A stretch of 63,373 nt of DNA from Nitrosopumilus sp. (GCF_025699125.1 NZ_JAILWC010000004.1:1-63373); one strand, 5' to 3'; shown: positions 17,143 to 26,516, counted from the first letter of the stretch. Notes: generated from the letters alone by a model not told the origin. Numbers and translations are program-made.

Positions 17143-17847
17143 TTATACTTCTTTCTCAGCAGGTTTGACAAATACATAGTTCATGATTAAACCTGCAATG
17201 ATTCCCCCCAAGATTGGAGCTGCCCAATACAACCAATGGAATTCCCAGAATCCAGAAATTAATGCAGGACCAAATGTTCGCGCAGGATTTACTGATGCAC
17301 CAGTTAAGGGTACTGCAATTAGGTGAATTAGGAAAACCATACCACCAATTGTAAATCCGTGCCATCCAGGAGATGCTTTCTTGTGAACCGCAACCATGAA
17401 AATTACTGTTACTAAGAAGAATGTCAGGATTGCTTCAATTAAAAATCCAGAACTAATGCTGTTATTAATCAAATCACTTGGACCTCCTTGGGTTGCAAAG
17501 TTTACTTTGGCACCAAGTTCAGGCAAGATTACCTTTAATGTTGCAGCAGCAGCTATTGCGCCGATTAATTGTGAAATGATATATCCAATTCCATCTGTGA
17601 TTCCAATTTTTCTTGTAATTATCATAGGAATTGTAACCGCAGGATTGATGTGAGCACCAGAAACATGACCGAATGTATAGACCATCAATGCTATTGCGCC
17701 ACCGTGACCTAGAGAGATAAACAAAACAGATGTAGTTGTCAGTTCCTCACCAAAAGATGCGATAGCCAAAATTACTGAAAGGGGGCCAAAGAACACTAGA
17801 CCATAAGTTGCTATTGCCTCAGCAAGATATGCTCTTAGATTAACCAT
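17143..17847 (-). CDS. Aquaporin / MIP family channel
   Basis: 234 residues with six membrane helices and both pore-lining NPA boxes: HINPAVT (about 67-73) and SVNPARTFGP in the second half. The Arg after the second box is the conserved selectivity-filter residue. ATG 17847 (MVNLRAYLAEA) is chosen; the longer frame to 17913 would add a polar tail unlike the family. It should pass water or small neutral solutes; glycerol cannot be excluded. Confidence 0.93.
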   Translation of the reverse strand: MVNLRAYLAEAIATYGLVFFGPLSVILAIASFGEELTTTSVLFISLGHGGAIALMVYTFGHVSGAHINPAVTIPMIITRKIGITDGIGYIISQLIGAIAAAATLKVILPELGAKVNFATQGGPSDLINNSISSGFLIEAILTFFLVTVIFMVAVHKKASPGWHGFTIGGMVFLIHLIAVPLTGASVNPARTFGPALISGFWEFHWLYWAAPILGGIIAGLIMNYVFVKPAEKEV

Positions 17848-17949
17848 TAAGCAAAAGCCACTTGAGTAACCATATAAAACATTCGGACATGATTTTTGAT
17901 CTAATTTTGTCAAAAAGTAATTAATTATGGATTAATCCAGCAGAATTAT

Positions 17950-18408
17950 ATGATTTCTGAAGGGGACACTATTCCAAAATTTGAGATAAGCGATGCCAAT
18001 GGCAAAAAAATCAAATCGTCAGATTTTAAAGGTAAAAAACACGTCATATACTTTTATCCAAAAGATTTCACTCCAGGGTGTACTACAGAAGCTGATGAAT
18101 TTTCAAGAGACTATAAAAAATTCCAAAAGGCAGGTATTGAGATCATAGGGATTAGTCCGGATGATGTAGAATCTCATAAAAAATTCTGTGATAAAATGGG
18201 AATCAAATATCCGCTTTTAGCAGATGTAGACAAAGAAGTATCAAAAATGTTTGGCGTATGGGACAAGAAAAAATTTATGGGTAGAGAATACATGGGAGTT
18301 ATACGAAGTACGTTTCTTGTTGATGAAAAAGGAAAAATTTTCAAAATTTATCCCAAAGTAAAACCAGCTGGACATTCAAAAGAAGTACTAGATGATTTCC
18401 TAAATTAA
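17950..18408 (+). CDS. Peroxiredoxin, Bcp/PrxQ type
   Basis: 152 residues. Reduces hydroperoxides. The peroxidatic cysteine is C44 in FTPGCTTEADEFS. In many PrxQ enzymes a resolving Cys stands five residues later; here that place is D49. The only other obvious Cys is C80 (HKKFCDKMG), so it may be a one-Cys enzyme or use C80 or a partner. The thioredoxin fold is complete. Divergent from the aquaporin gene, sharing a 102-bp intergenic region. Confidence 0.92.
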   Translation: MISEGDTIPKFEISDANGKKIKSSDFKGKKHVIYFYPKDFTPGCTTEADEFSRDYKKFQKAGIEIIGISPDDVESHKKFCDKMGIKYPLLADVDKEVSKMFGVWDKKKFMGREYMGVIRSTFLVDEKGKIFKIYPKVKPAGHSKEVLDDFLN

Positions 18409-18439
18409 AAATAAAGTAAAAGAAAAGGTTTTAGAAAGA

Positions 18440-19381
18440 TCAAAAACCTTTTGGAAGTGTACCTTTAGAAGATTTTGGTGCTTCAGGTTCGGGTTGTGGT
18501 TCAAATCCTTTTGGTAATGCACCACGTTTTGTTTGAGAAGCTGATTGTGCCTTAGCTTCAGCCGCAACGGATTCAAGGTATGCTTGTTCTTGTTCGACTC
18601 TTTCTTGTTCTATTCTTTGCAAGTATTCGTTTTCATATTCTTCTAACAGCTCTTTTCTGGATTTGCCTTCATTTCCACCAGAATTGGTTTGTTGCTGAGG
18701 AGTTTGTTGGGGTTGCCCCATTCCTTTTGGCAAAGTGCCTTTTGCTGGCTTTGGAGGTTCTGGTGGTGGAGATTGTACTTGTGCAGTAACACCTTCAACA
18801 CTCATATTGATGCCACTAAATGATCCAAATCTTTTGTCAGCTGGATGATACGCTAATCTTTGTCTTGTTGCAAAGTATTGGTTTGATGGGGCTGTATAAC
18901 CAGTAACGGTTGCTTTTTGATCATTCCAGTTTCTTGTTGGAACTTTTCCTACAGGAGCAGTTAGTCTAACATAGTATCTGTTAGGTGCTGGAGAATAACC
19001 TGTTACTTTAGCTCGGTACTGATGGAAATCAGTCATTGGAGCAGTATAGTATGCATTCTCTAAAGCATCTTGTACTGTTGCAGGAGGTTGAGATGTTGTT
19101 TCAGCTGGTTTTGGGGCGTCCTGTGGTTTAGGAGCTTCTGCTGGTTTTTCAAATCCTTTTGGTAGAGTACCTTTAGGTTTAGTTGTTGCAGCAGGTTTTT
19201 CAGCTGGTTTTGTTTCAGCGGGTTTAGCTTCTGCTGGTTTTGCTTCAGCAGGCTTAGTTTCAGCTGGTTTTGGTGCTGGTTTGGCTTCAAGTTGTGTAGA
19301 TAATTTTGTTAATTTTGCTTCAAGTTCTGCTATTTTGTCTTCTAGATCTTTTTTCGTACTTGCTTTACGTTTTGCTGCCAT
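18440..19381 (-). CDS. Pro/Ala/Lys-rich repeat protein with GTLPKGF motifs (long paralogue)
   Basis: 313 residues. An N-terminal coiled coil (DLEDKIAELEAKLTKLSTQL) is followed by a low-complexity KPAE(T/A) repeat region. A middle domain carries two related units (AKVTGYSPAPNRYYVRL and ATVTGYTAPSNQYFATR), then an E/Q-rich helix. The motif KG(T/A)LPKG(F/M) occurs four times, the last at the very C-terminus. No signal peptide. A cytoplasmic structural or binding role is possible; I know no characterised homologue. A second gene shares 552 identical bases. Confidence 0.8.
   Translation of the reverse strand: MAAKRKASTKKDLEDKIAELEAKLTKLSTQLEAKPAPKPAETKPAEAKPAEAKPAETKPAEKPAATTKPKGTLPKGFEKPAEAPKPQDAPKPAETTSQPPATVQDALENAYYTAPMTDFHQYRAKVTGYSPAPNRYYVRLTAPVGKVPTRNWNDQKATVTGYTAPSNQYFATRQRLAYHPADKRFGSFSGINMSVEGVTAQVQSPPPEPPKPAKGTLPKGMGQPQQTPQQQTNSGGNEGKSRKELLEEYENEYLQRIEQERVEQEQAYLESVAAEAKAQSASQTKRGALPKGFEPQPEPEAPKSSKGTLPKGF
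18749..19300. repeat. 552-bp direct repeat, copy A
   Basis: Bases 18749-19300 match 19815-20366 with no difference that I can find; the constant offset of 1066 means no indels. It covers the KPAE region and the middle domain of the Pro/Ala/Lys-rich protein. Both ends lie inside coding sequence, and sequence outside diverges at once, although the flanking parts still encode related residues. Confidence 0.9.
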
Positions 19382-19522
19382 TCCTTACACTAAATAGAGC
19401 ATTGTTTATTTACATTTTGATCAGTCTCATATTTTTGGTCAAATAAATTTGTAAAATCAAACAATAATTTGTAAAAATTTCAAATGTTTTGAAATATAGT
19501 TTTGTTATGATCGTTAGGCAAA

Positions 19523-19720
19523 TTAATCAGGCTCCCAAAAATGCATTATATACATACAATTGTTGCATCTCCACAGATGTACATGAATTCCATTTTTGGT
19601 ATCAGCAACATATTTTCCGTCTTCCATCTTGGTAACCCTTGGCAAATAATTCAATTCTTCATTTTCAAGCCATTCATTTTGTTGACAGTTAGGACATACA
19701 ATTTTTGGAGGCATGTTCAA
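19523..19720 (-). CDS. Small zinc-ribbon protein
   Basis: 65 residues with two CxxC knuckles, C9/C12 (VCPNCQQNEW) and C52/C55 (WRCNNCMYIM), typical of a zinc ribbon. It ends HFWEPD. It lies between the two paralogous repeat-protein genes on the same strand, outside the identical segment. Possibly nucleic acid or protein binding. Confidence 0.75.
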   Translation of the reverse strand: MNMPPKIVCPNCQQNEWLENEELNYLPRVTKMEDGKYVADTKNGIHVHLWRCNNCMYIMHFWEPD

Positions 19721-19781
19721 TATAGAAAATAATCAAAAATGAACATTACTATTAAAAATAGAAAATAAAGGAATGATTGAA

Positions 19782-20444
19782 TTAGAAACCTTTTGGAAGT
19801 GTACCTCTTTTAGACTTTGGAGGTTCTGGTGGTGGAGATTGTACTTGTGCAGTAACACCTTCAACACTCATATTGATGCCACTAAATGATCCAAATCTTT
19901 TGTCAGCTGGATGATACGCTAATCTTTGTCTTGTTGCAAAGTATTGGTTTGATGGGGCTGTATAACCAGTAACGGTTGCTTTTTGATCATTCCAGTTTCT
20001 TGTTGGAACTTTTCCTACAGGAGCAGTTAGTCTAACATAGTATCTGTTAGGTGCTGGAGAATAACCTGTTACTTTAGCTCGGTACTGATGGAAATCAGTC
20101 ATTGGAGCAGTATAGTATGCATTCTCTAAAGCATCTTGTACTGTTGCAGGAGGTTGAGATGTTGTTTCAGCTGGTTTTGGGGCGTCCTGTGGTTTAGGAG
20201 CTTCTGCTGGTTTTTCAAATCCTTTTGGTAGAGTACCTTTAGGTTTAGTTGTTGCAGCAGGTTTTTCAGCTGGTTTTGTTTCAGCGGGTTTAGCTTCTGC
20301 TGGTTTTGCTTCAGCAGGCTTAGTTTCAGCTGGTTTTGGTGCTGGTTTGGCTTCAAGTTGTGTAGAAAGTTGATTTAGTTTTGCTTCTAATTCGGCAATC
20401 TTGTTTTCAAGATCTTGCTTTGTTTGCTTCTTAGCAGCTGCCAT
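19782..20444 (-). CDS. Pro/Ala/Lys-rich repeat protein with GTLPKGF motifs (short paralogue)
   Basis: 220 residues. Same order as the 313-residue neighbour: coiled coil, KPAE repeat region, GTLPKGF, the paired VTGY units and a terminal KRGTLPKGF. It lacks the E/Q-rich extension and two of the motifs. Residues about 24-210 are encoded by DNA identical to the other gene. The N-terminal coiled coil has diverged (QDLENKIAELEAKLNQLSTQ), so the identity reflects local homogenisation or partial copying, not only whole-gene duplication. Confidence 0.8.
   Translation of the reverse strand: MAAAKKQTKQDLENKIAELEAKLNQLSTQLEAKPAPKPAETKPAEAKPAEAKPAETKPAEKPAATTKPKGTLPKGFEKPAEAPKPQDAPKPAETTSQPPATVQDALENAYYTAPMTDFHQYRAKVTGYSPAPNRYYVRLTAPVGKVPTRNWNDQKATVTGYTAPSNQYFATRQRLAYHPADKRFGSFSGINMSVEGVTAQVQSPPPEPPKSKRGTLPKGF
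19815..20366. repeat. 552-bp direct repeat, copy B
   Basis: Partner of 18749-19300, same orientation, separated by 514 bp. See copy A for extent. Confidence 0.9.
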
Positions 20445-20479
20445 AGTTGGGATGAACTATCTGGGGTTTATGTACATTT

Positions 20480-20496
20480 GGGTTGATTACCTCAAC
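20480..20496 (+). promoter_or_regulatory. Inverted repeat upstream of the Cys/His-rich 20542 gene
   Basis: GGTTGA-TTACC-TCAACC forms a 6-bp stem with a 5-nt loop. Downstream, TTTATATG (about 20512-20519) stands roughly 26 bases before the ATG at 20542, as expected for a TATA box and leaderless transcript. The inverted repeat is placed where a regulator could bind. No regulator is named. Confidence 0.35.
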
Positions 20497-20541
20497 CGAA
20501 GTTGATCAAGTTTTATATGCACTAAGAGAGTAATTGAGGTA

Positions 20542-20916
20542 ATGGATGACTTTGAAAAAGAATTTCCGGAATTTGATTGGAAAAATATTCCAGCATACAA
20601 GCATCCAGGAGGAAAAGATTGCCCATGCCCAAAGCATGAATATATTCGAGAGCAGATCAATTTTACAAAGCAAGTAAATGAGAAAGGTAAAGAACCATCC
20701 AAAGTGACACTAAAGTTCTGTCCAGATCATTATAGAGTATACATGAACGAGGTAATTCCTGCAATGCCATTAAAATACAAAATTTTGACAAAAATTGCTC
20801 TAAAACTGGGGGCAATTCAGGTGGAGCAGTTAAAGTATATGGAGTCAGAATTATGCTTTTACTGTAAATTTGGATCCGGAGGTCATGATAGAAAGAACGA
20901 ACTTCCACCAATGTAA
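20542..20916 (+). CDS. Cys/His-rich hypothetical protein, 124 aa
   Basis: ATG 20542. Probable metal ligands are C27, C29, H32, C60, H63, C105 and C108 (CPCPKH, FCPDHY, CFYC). An acidic N-terminus (MDDFEKEFPEFDW) precedes a helical C-terminal part. No family recognised. Its stop abuts the convergent zinc protein (stop codons one base apart). Confidence 0.65.
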   Translation: MDDFEKEFPEFDWKNIPAYKHPGGKDCPCPKHEYIREQINFTKQVNEKGKEPSKVTLKFCPDHYRVYMNEVIPAMPLKYKILTKIALKLGAIQVEQLKYMESELCFYCKFGSGGHDRKNELPPM

Positions 20917-21165
20917 TCATTCAAGACTCAGAAGAATTTTTGGTTTGTTTGGCGTGTCATGATGGCATAGTTTTCCACATAAAGGACATTTTTTTCTGTC
21001 AAGAAAAATACATTGACAAATATGAGAAACAAGGTATGATTTTGCAGGGGTGTTTGGTTCACCAGTTCCGTTACAAAATGGACAGTCAGTTCCAAGTAAT
21101 TCTATGATTCCATCACCTTTGCAAACAGCACATTTCTCATCAGCCAATATTGATTTTCCTGCCAA
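20917..21165 (-). CDS. Small zinc protein with DnaJ-like CxxCxGxG motifs
   Basis: 82 residues. C12/C15 (CAVCKGDG) and C28/C31 (CPFCNGTG) copy the knuckles of the DnaJ Cys-rich domain. A second cluster, C50, C52, C60, C63 and C67 (CPLCGKLCHH), could bind another metal. Without a J domain it is not a DnaJ; it may bind unfolded or nucleic acid partners. Function unknown. Confidence 0.7.
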   Translation of the reverse strand: MAGKSILADEKCAVCKGDGIIELLGTDCPFCNGTGEPNTPAKSYLVSHICQCIFLDRKKCPLCGKLCHHDTPNKPKILLSLE

Positions 21166-21260
21166 TATGAATTCAAATACGTGTGTTAAAAGAATTTCAA
21201 GAAAATTCTGATTTGTATAAATCCAGTTAAGCTTATACTTGAACTAACTTCAAAGTTATT

Positions 21261-22703
21261 GTGGTAATAAAAGATATTCGGGAGTTCATTTCAGAACTAG
21301 AAAAACATGGAGAGTTAAAGAGAGTTAAAGTTCAAGTTGACACGGATTTAGAAATTGCAGAAATTCTAAGAAGAGAAATGTATTCCAATGGCTCTGCAAT
21401 TCTTTTTGAAAATGTAAAAGGATTTGACATACCAGTTTTAGGAAATGCATTTGGTTCAATGAAAAGGTTAGAGATAGGATTGGAAATGACAGATTTTACT
21501 GAAATTGGTCAACGTATTGCAGATATGACAAAGATGGACATACCATCAGGGATACTAAACAAAATTAAAAAACTTCCAGAACTCTCAAAGATGACAGCAT
21601 CATTTCCTAAATTAGAAACAAATGGACCAGTAACAGAAATTACATCGAGTAATGCATCTTTTGATGATTTACCAATTCTAAAATCATGGCCAAATGATGC
21701 GGGAAGATTTATCACTTTAGGATTGATTGCAACCAAACATCCTGAAACAGGTGTGAGAAATCTTGGAGTATACAGAATGCAAATAATTGACAAAACACAT
21801 GCATCCATGCATTGGCAAAAACATAAGAGAGGAGCTCATCATGGGGATATTTCAAAAGACAGAGGAGAGAAAATCCCAACTGCGATAATTATTGGTGGAG
21901 AGCCTGCAACAATATTTTCATCTATTGCCCCAGTTCCAGAAGGACTTGACAAATATTTGTTTGCAGGAATTACAAGGAAAGAAGGAATCAAAACTGTAAA
22001 ATGCAAAACAATTGATTTAGATGTTCCAGCGAATGCAGAGATTGTTTTAGAAGGATACGTCGATCCTGCAGATATTAGAGATGAAGGACCATTTGGGGAT
22101 CATACTGGATATTATACTCCAGTTGAACCATATCCAACATTTACACTGACTGGAATTATGAGAAGAAAAGATCCAATTTATGTAACAACAGTAGTTGGAA
22201 AACCAATTCTAGAGGATGCATACATTGGAAAAGTAATTGAAAGATCATTTTTGCCATTAATACAAATGTTCCATCCGGAAGTGATTGATTTTAGCATGCC
22301 AGCTGCAGGATGGTTCCAAGGATTTGCAATAATTTCAATAAAAAAGAGATATCCAGGTCAAGCAAAGAAAGTGATGATGGGATTATGGGGCATGGGACAG
22401 TTATCATTAACGAAAATGTTTGTAGTAGTAGATGAAGACATCAATGTTCATGACATCAATGATGTGATTTGGGCAATTACTACAAGGGCCGATGCTGCAA
22501 GAGATACTATGATTATCAATAATACACCAACGGATACACTAGATCCCGCATCACCTCTAATCAATCTAGGTTCAAAGATGGGAATTGATGCAACTCAAAA
22601 AACAAGAGATGAAGGATATGAAAGAGAGATTCAGCAACTAGTAAAAGTTGATGATAAAACAAAGAGTCTAGTAGATACCAAATGGTCCGAGTATGGACTA
22701 TAA
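21261..22703 (+). CDS. UbiD-family prenyl-FMN-dependent decarboxylase
   Basis: 480 residues from GTG 21261. UbiD enzymes decarboxylate aromatic or alpha,beta-unsaturated acids with prenylated FMN. The central RDEGPFGDHTGYYTPVEPYP is the family signature and holds catalytic acidic residues; the prenyl-FMN site segment is around VYRMQIIDKTHASMHWQKH. Next to MqnC, the likely job is the late decarboxylation in futalosine-route menaquinone synthesis (MqnL role). That assignment is contextual. It overlaps mqnC by six bases tail to tail. Confidence 0.9.
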   Translation: MVIKDIREFISELEKHGELKRVKVQVDTDLEIAEILRREMYSNGSAILFENVKGFDIPVLGNAFGSMKRLEIGLEMTDFTEIGQRIADMTKMDIPSGILNKIKKLPELSKMTASFPKLETNGPVTEITSSNASFDDLPILKSWPNDAGRFITLGLIATKHPETGVRNLGVYRMQIIDKTHASMHWQKHKRGAHHGDISKDRGEKIPTAIIIGGEPATIFSSIAPVPEGLDKYLFAGITRKEGIKTVKCKTIDLDVPANAEIVLEGYVDPADIRDEGPFGDHTGYYTPVEPYPTFTLTGIMRRKDPIYVTTVVGKPILEDAYIGKVIERSFLPLIQMFHPEVIDFSMPAAGWFQGFAIISIKKRYPGQAKKVMMGLWGMGQLSLTKMFVVVDEDINVHDINDVIWAITTRADAARDTMIINNTPTDTLDPASPLINLGSKMGIDATQKTRDEGYEREIQQLVKVDDKTKSLVDTKWSEYGL

Positions 22704-23813
22704 AGTAACAGGATTATAGAAATTATCTCGTTCTTCGACATCATACCCAATCTGATGAATTGCATCAATGATTATTTTATCAGTTAGTTCAGTTGAGCGT
22801 GCACCGGTACATGAGACTACCTCTTCACCAATTAGAGTTCCACCAAAATCATCAGCACCATACTGTAAAGCAAGTTGTGCCATACCAACACCATTTGTAA
22901 GCCATGAAGATTGAATGTGTGAAATTAATCCATCAAAGACCAATCTAGAGATTGCAATCATCTTCAAAAGTTGAATTCCGCCAGTTCCATATTCTACCAA
23001 ACCTTCTTCGTGCATCAACGTATTATTTGGTTCAAAATTCCATGGAATAAATGCCATGAAGCCTTTGGTTTTTTCTTGGAGTTTTACAATTTTAAAAAAG
23101 TGTTCAACAACATCATTGTTGTTTTCTACATGACCATACATCATGGTTGCAGAAGAGGGAATTCCAAGGGAATGTGCCTCATCCATTATTCGAATCCAAG
23201 CATCACTAGAGATCTTCTTCGGACTGATAATATTCTTAACAGAATCAGTTAAAATTTCAGCACCTGCACCAGGGATAGACTGTAGTCCTGCATTCTTTAA
23301 TCTAGATAAAATTTCTTTAGTTGAGGATTTTTCCACCTTTGCAATCATATCAATTTCAGATGTAGATAACCCATGAACGCCAACTTTTGGGAATTTTTCT
23401 CTAATCATTCTAAACGCATCTTCATAATATTCTATCTTTAAACTGGGATTGTGTCCACCTTGTATCAAAACTTGACGAATCTTAAACATATCCCATGCAG
23501 TTTTTACTCTTGATTCTATTTGATCAAGGGTTAATGTGTAAGAATCCTCTGCTCCAGGAGATCTATAAAATGCACAAAATTTACAATCAGTGATACACAC
23601 ATTAGTATAATTCAAAATAATATTATTTACGAATGAGGCTTTTTTGCCAAATTTCTTTTTAGTTAAATGGCCTGAAACAAGACCCATCAAATGAACATCA
23701 TCAGACTCCAAGAGTCTCAAACAATCCTTAGATCCAGGTCTTTGACCGTTAAGAGAATTTTCCAAAATATCTTTAATATCACTTTTTTGTATTTGTTCAG
23801 TAGTCTGACTCAA
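22698..23813 (-). CDS. mqnC: Cyclic dehypoxanthinyl futalosine synthase
   Basis: 371 residues from TTG 23813. Radical SAM enzyme closing the ring of dehypoxanthinyl futalosine in menaquinone biosynthesis. Cluster ligands are C73, C77 and C80 (CITDCKFCAFYR). GIPSSATMMYGHVE and MAFIPWNFEPNNT fit MqnC better than CofH, which shares the fold; MqnE is the other related enzyme. The UbiD-like neighbour supports quinone synthesis. Its promoter region is shared head to head with the shikimate cluster. Confidence 0.88.
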   Translation of the reverse strand: MSQTTEQIQKSDIKDILENSLNGQRPGSKDCLRLLESDDVHLMGLVSGHLTKKKFGKKASFVNNIILNYTNVCITDCKFCAFYRSPGAEDSYTLTLDQIESRVKTAWDMFKIRQVLIQGGHNPSLKIEYYEDAFRMIREKFPKVGVHGLSTSEIDMIAKVEKSSTKEILSRLKNAGLQSIPGAGAEILTDSVKNIISPKKISSDAWIRIMDEAHSLGIPSSATMMYGHVENNNDVVEHFFKIVKLQEKTKGFMAFIPWNFEPNNTLMHEEGLVEYGTGGIQLLKMIAISRLVFDGLISHIQSSWLTNGVGMAQLALQYGADDFGGTLIGEEVVSCTGARSTELTDKIIIDAIHQIGYDVEERDNFYNPVTL

Positions 23814-23958
23814 TTGTTCTACATCCTTTACGTTTTCTATTTAATCCTTGATAGAAATAACGAATATGCCCAGTGAGTGATTTGTGCTCGTTTTTTGAAA
23901 AATAGTAGACTAATGTATCACGTTATTTTTAAGTAGGGCACAAAAAGCAGATCAACGC

Positions 23959-24747
23959 ATGGTATCAGGTAATCAAATTAGACTAAATCGAATTCTTCGA
24001 AAAGGAAGAATGTTATGTATTCCAATGGATCATGGAATTTCAAATGGGCCGATTGAAGGTCTTGAAGATCCAGCATCTACAATTTACAAATGTGAAGGGC
24101 ATGGACTTACTAGCGTAATTATCAACAAGGGAATTCTCAAAACACTACCAAAACCAACCAAAGTAGGAGTTTTAGTACATTTTTCAAGTAGTACATCATT
24201 ATCACTATCACCTAATCGAAAAATGCTAACGGGTACAGTAAAAGAAGCAGTAGCAATGGGCGCAGATGGAGTTTCATTGCACATCAACATTGGAGGCAAG
24301 GAAGAACCAGAGATGCTTGAACAATTAGGAATGACTGCTGATCAATGTCACAAATGGGGAATGCCACTTTTAGCTATGATGTATCCAAGAGGAGAAAACA
24401 TCAAAGATCCACATGATCCTGAAATTGTTGCACATGTTGCAAGAATTGGAGCAGAGTGTGGAGCAGATATTGTTAAGACATTATACACAGGAGATATTGA
24501 ATCATTTGCAAAAATTGTAAAGAGTACACCAGTTCCAATAGTAATTGCAGGTGGTCCTAAAACAAAAACAGATTTAGATATTCTGCAAATGACTGAAGAT
24601 GCAATGACAGCAGGAGCTAAAGGCATCACATATGGCAGAAATATCTTTGCACATAAAACACCTGAAAAAATAGTTGAAGCATTAGCAGACATAATTTTTA
24701 GAAAAGTAACTGCAAAGGAAGCAATGAAGAAAATTGAGCAAGAATAG
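23959..24747 (+). CDS. aroA': 2-amino-3,7-dideoxy-D-threo-hept-6-ulosonate synthase
   Basis: 262 residues, related to class I (DhnA-type) fructose-bisphosphate aldolase. It starts the archaeal shikimate route by condensing 6-deoxy-5-ketofructose 1-phosphate with aspartate semialdehyde. Family segments include [20 protein letters not shown] and the Schiff-base strand around [12 protein letters not shown]. The ATG follows a TATA-like TTATTTTTAAG at 23923-23933. It overlaps aroB' by 14 bases and heads a nine-gene same-strand cluster. The aldolase relationship is the only alternative; the neighbour settles it. Confidence 0.92.
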   Translation: MVSGNQIRLNRILRKGRMLCIPMDHGISNGPIEGLEDPASTIYKCEGHGLTSVIINKGILKTLPKPTKVGVLVHFSSSTSLSLSPNRKMLTGTVKEAVAMGADGVSLHINIGGKEEPEMLEQLGMTADQCHKWGMPLLAMMYPRGENIKDPHDPEIVAHVARIGAECGADIVKTLYTGDIESFAKIVKSTPVPIVIAGGPKTKTDLDILQMTEDAMTAGAKGITYGRNIFAHKTPEKIVEALADIIFRKVTAKEAMKKIEQE

Positions 24748-25795
24748 AGAATTAATTATTTCACCTAAAGTTTCACAAACACAGTTAGCTAAATTTCTCC
24801 CACAGTTAGAATCTGAAGGGATTAAGATGTTATACATTGATCCTAAAAAAATAGGAAATAAAAAAACAAAAATTCAAACAGTCTATCCATCACCCACATC
24901 AAACTATGTAGTCCTTGAAAAAGAAGGAGTTGTAAAACCAAAAGGAAAAAAAATTGGAATGAAATTTCAAGTATTATCTAATTCAGATATCGAGCACATC
25001 CTTACTGTTGCAAAAAAAGGATTAGACTTTGTGATTGTAGAGGTAAAGGATTGGAAGATAATCCCACTTGAAAACATCATTGCAAAACTCCATAAAATAC
25101 ACACAAAAATTTTTGCAATAGCAAAAACCCCTGAAGAGGTAAGAAAGATGTTCTCAATTTTAGAAGTAGGTGTAGATGGCGTAATTTTCAACACAGATTC
25201 AATTAATGAGGTGAGAGAGGCAATGCTATACCTAGGAACCAGAAGTTTTGAGATGAAGCCTGCAAAGATTATTGAGATTAAAGAAGTAGGTGACGGAGAG
25301 CGTGTATGTGTAGACACAGCATCAATGCTCCATAAAGGAGAGGGTATGTTAATTGGAAGTAGATCAAACTTTTTGTTTCTTGTTCATAATGAATCTGTGG
25401 GTTCATCATTTACATCACCTAGACCATTCAGAGTTAATGCAGGTGCAGTTCACTGTTACACTTTATCACCTGATGGAACAACTAACTATCTCTCAGAAAT
25501 TGAAACAGGTTCTGAAGTTTTGATCCTAAATTCAAAAGGGAATGCAAGAAGAGCAACTGTAGGAAGATCAAAAATAGAGAGAAGACCAATGCTAATGATC
25601 AAAGCTTCTATAGAAGGCGAGATTGGAGGGATTATTGCACAAGATGCAGAAACGATTAGATTTGTAAAACCTAATGGACAACTAGTATCAGTTACGCATT
25701 TAAAAAAAGGAGATATGGTCATGGTGCATTCAAAACCTGCAACAGGAAGACATTTCGGAATGGAAGTTTCAGATGAATATATTTTAGAAAAATAA
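24734..25795 (+). CDS. aroB': 3-dehydroquinate synthase II (archaeal)
   Basis: 353 residues from TTG 24734. Oxidatively deaminates and cyclises the aroA' product to 3-dehydroquinate with NAD. Not related to bacterial AroB. Family regions include [18 protein letters not shown] and [17 protein letters not shown]. The alternative first steps mean no DAHP synthase is required. A single base separates its stop from the aroD ATG. Confidence 0.93.
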   Translation: MSKNRELIISPKVSQTQLAKFLPQLESEGIKMLYIDPKKIGNKKTKIQTVYPSPTSNYVVLEKEGVVKPKGKKIGMKFQVLSNSDIEHILTVAKKGLDFVIVEVKDWKIIPLENIIAKLHKIHTKIFAIAKTPEEVRKMFSILEVGVDGVIFNTDSINEVREAMLYLGTRSFEMKPAKIIEIKEVGDGERVCVDTASMLHKGEGMLIGSRSNFLFLVHNESVGSSFTSPRPFRVNAGAVHCYTLSPDGTTNYLSEIETGSEVLILNSKGNARRATVGRSKIERRPMLMIKASIEGEIGGIIAQDAETIRFVKPNGQLVSVTHLKKGDMVMVHSKPATGRHFGMEVSDEYILEK

Positions 25796-25796
25796 A

Positions 25797-26465
25797 ATGA
25801 AGCATAAAACTTGTGTATCAATTGCAGAGACAACACCAAACAAAGTCAAGCAAGTATTAAAAAATGCATTAAAAAAATCAGATTTTGTTGAAGTAAGATT
25901 TGATTTTTTAAAAAGGGAGCAAATTCCACAAACACTAGAATTAATCAAAAAAGATCTAAACAGAATTGTATGCACATTAAGACCAAAAACTGAGGGCGGA
26001 AAATTTTCAGGTAACGAAAAAGAAAGAATGTCAATCATAAAATTGATTGCGGAATACAACCCATTTTTGTTAGATGTTGAATTCAACATGCTAAAGAAAA
26101 ATCCACAGTTAACAGAATATCTAAAATCAACAAAAACAGAATTACTTGTTTCATGGCATGACTTTAAGAAGACTCCTAAGGCCACAGAATTAAAAAAGAA
26201 GATTACTCAAATGAGCAAGTTTTCAAACAATATAAAAATTGTAAGTACTGCAAAAACAACAGATGATGCAATAAGGATGTTAGAACTGTATAGTAAGAAA
26301 GGAAAAAACAATTTGATATCATTTGCAATGGGGGATATAGGAAGAATTTCAAGGATTTTGTGCCTGTATTTGGGTAGTCCATACACATACGTTTCTTTAG
26401 GAAAGGCAGTTGCGCCAGGACAATTTAGTGTAGATGAAGTAAAGAAGATTGCAAGTCTAAAATAA
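25797..26465 (+). CDS. aroD: 3-dehydroquinate dehydratase, type I
   Basis: 222 residues. Dehydrates 3-dehydroquinate to 3-dehydroshikimate by a lysine Schiff base. FVEVRFDFLKR is the substrate-binding start of the barrel, SWHDF supplies the catalytic His (H after SW), NIKIVSTAKT the lysine region and APGQFSVDEVK the closing loop. Start ATG lies one base after aroB', so translation is coupled. Confidence 0.93.
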   Translation: MKHKTCVSIAETTPNKVKQVLKNALKKSDFVEVRFDFLKREQIPQTLELIKKDLNRIVCTLRPKTEGGKFSGNEKERMSIIKLIAEYNPFLLDVEFNMLKKNPQLTEYLKSTKTELLVSWHDFKKTPKATELKKKITQMSKFSNNIKIVSTAKTTDDAIRMLELYSKKGKNNLISFAMGDIGRISRILCLYLGSPYTYVSLGKAVAPGQFSVDEVKKIASLK

Positions 26466-26516
26466 CCATCTAATCAATTGAGAGTTTAAATCAATCATCA
26501 TGCTGAGAAAAATAAG

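Noticed and set aside
19060..20356. Two identical Gln/Leu-rich 76-residue frames
   Set aside because: They are alternate-frame readings of the duplicated KPAE region; the duplication itself makes them identical.
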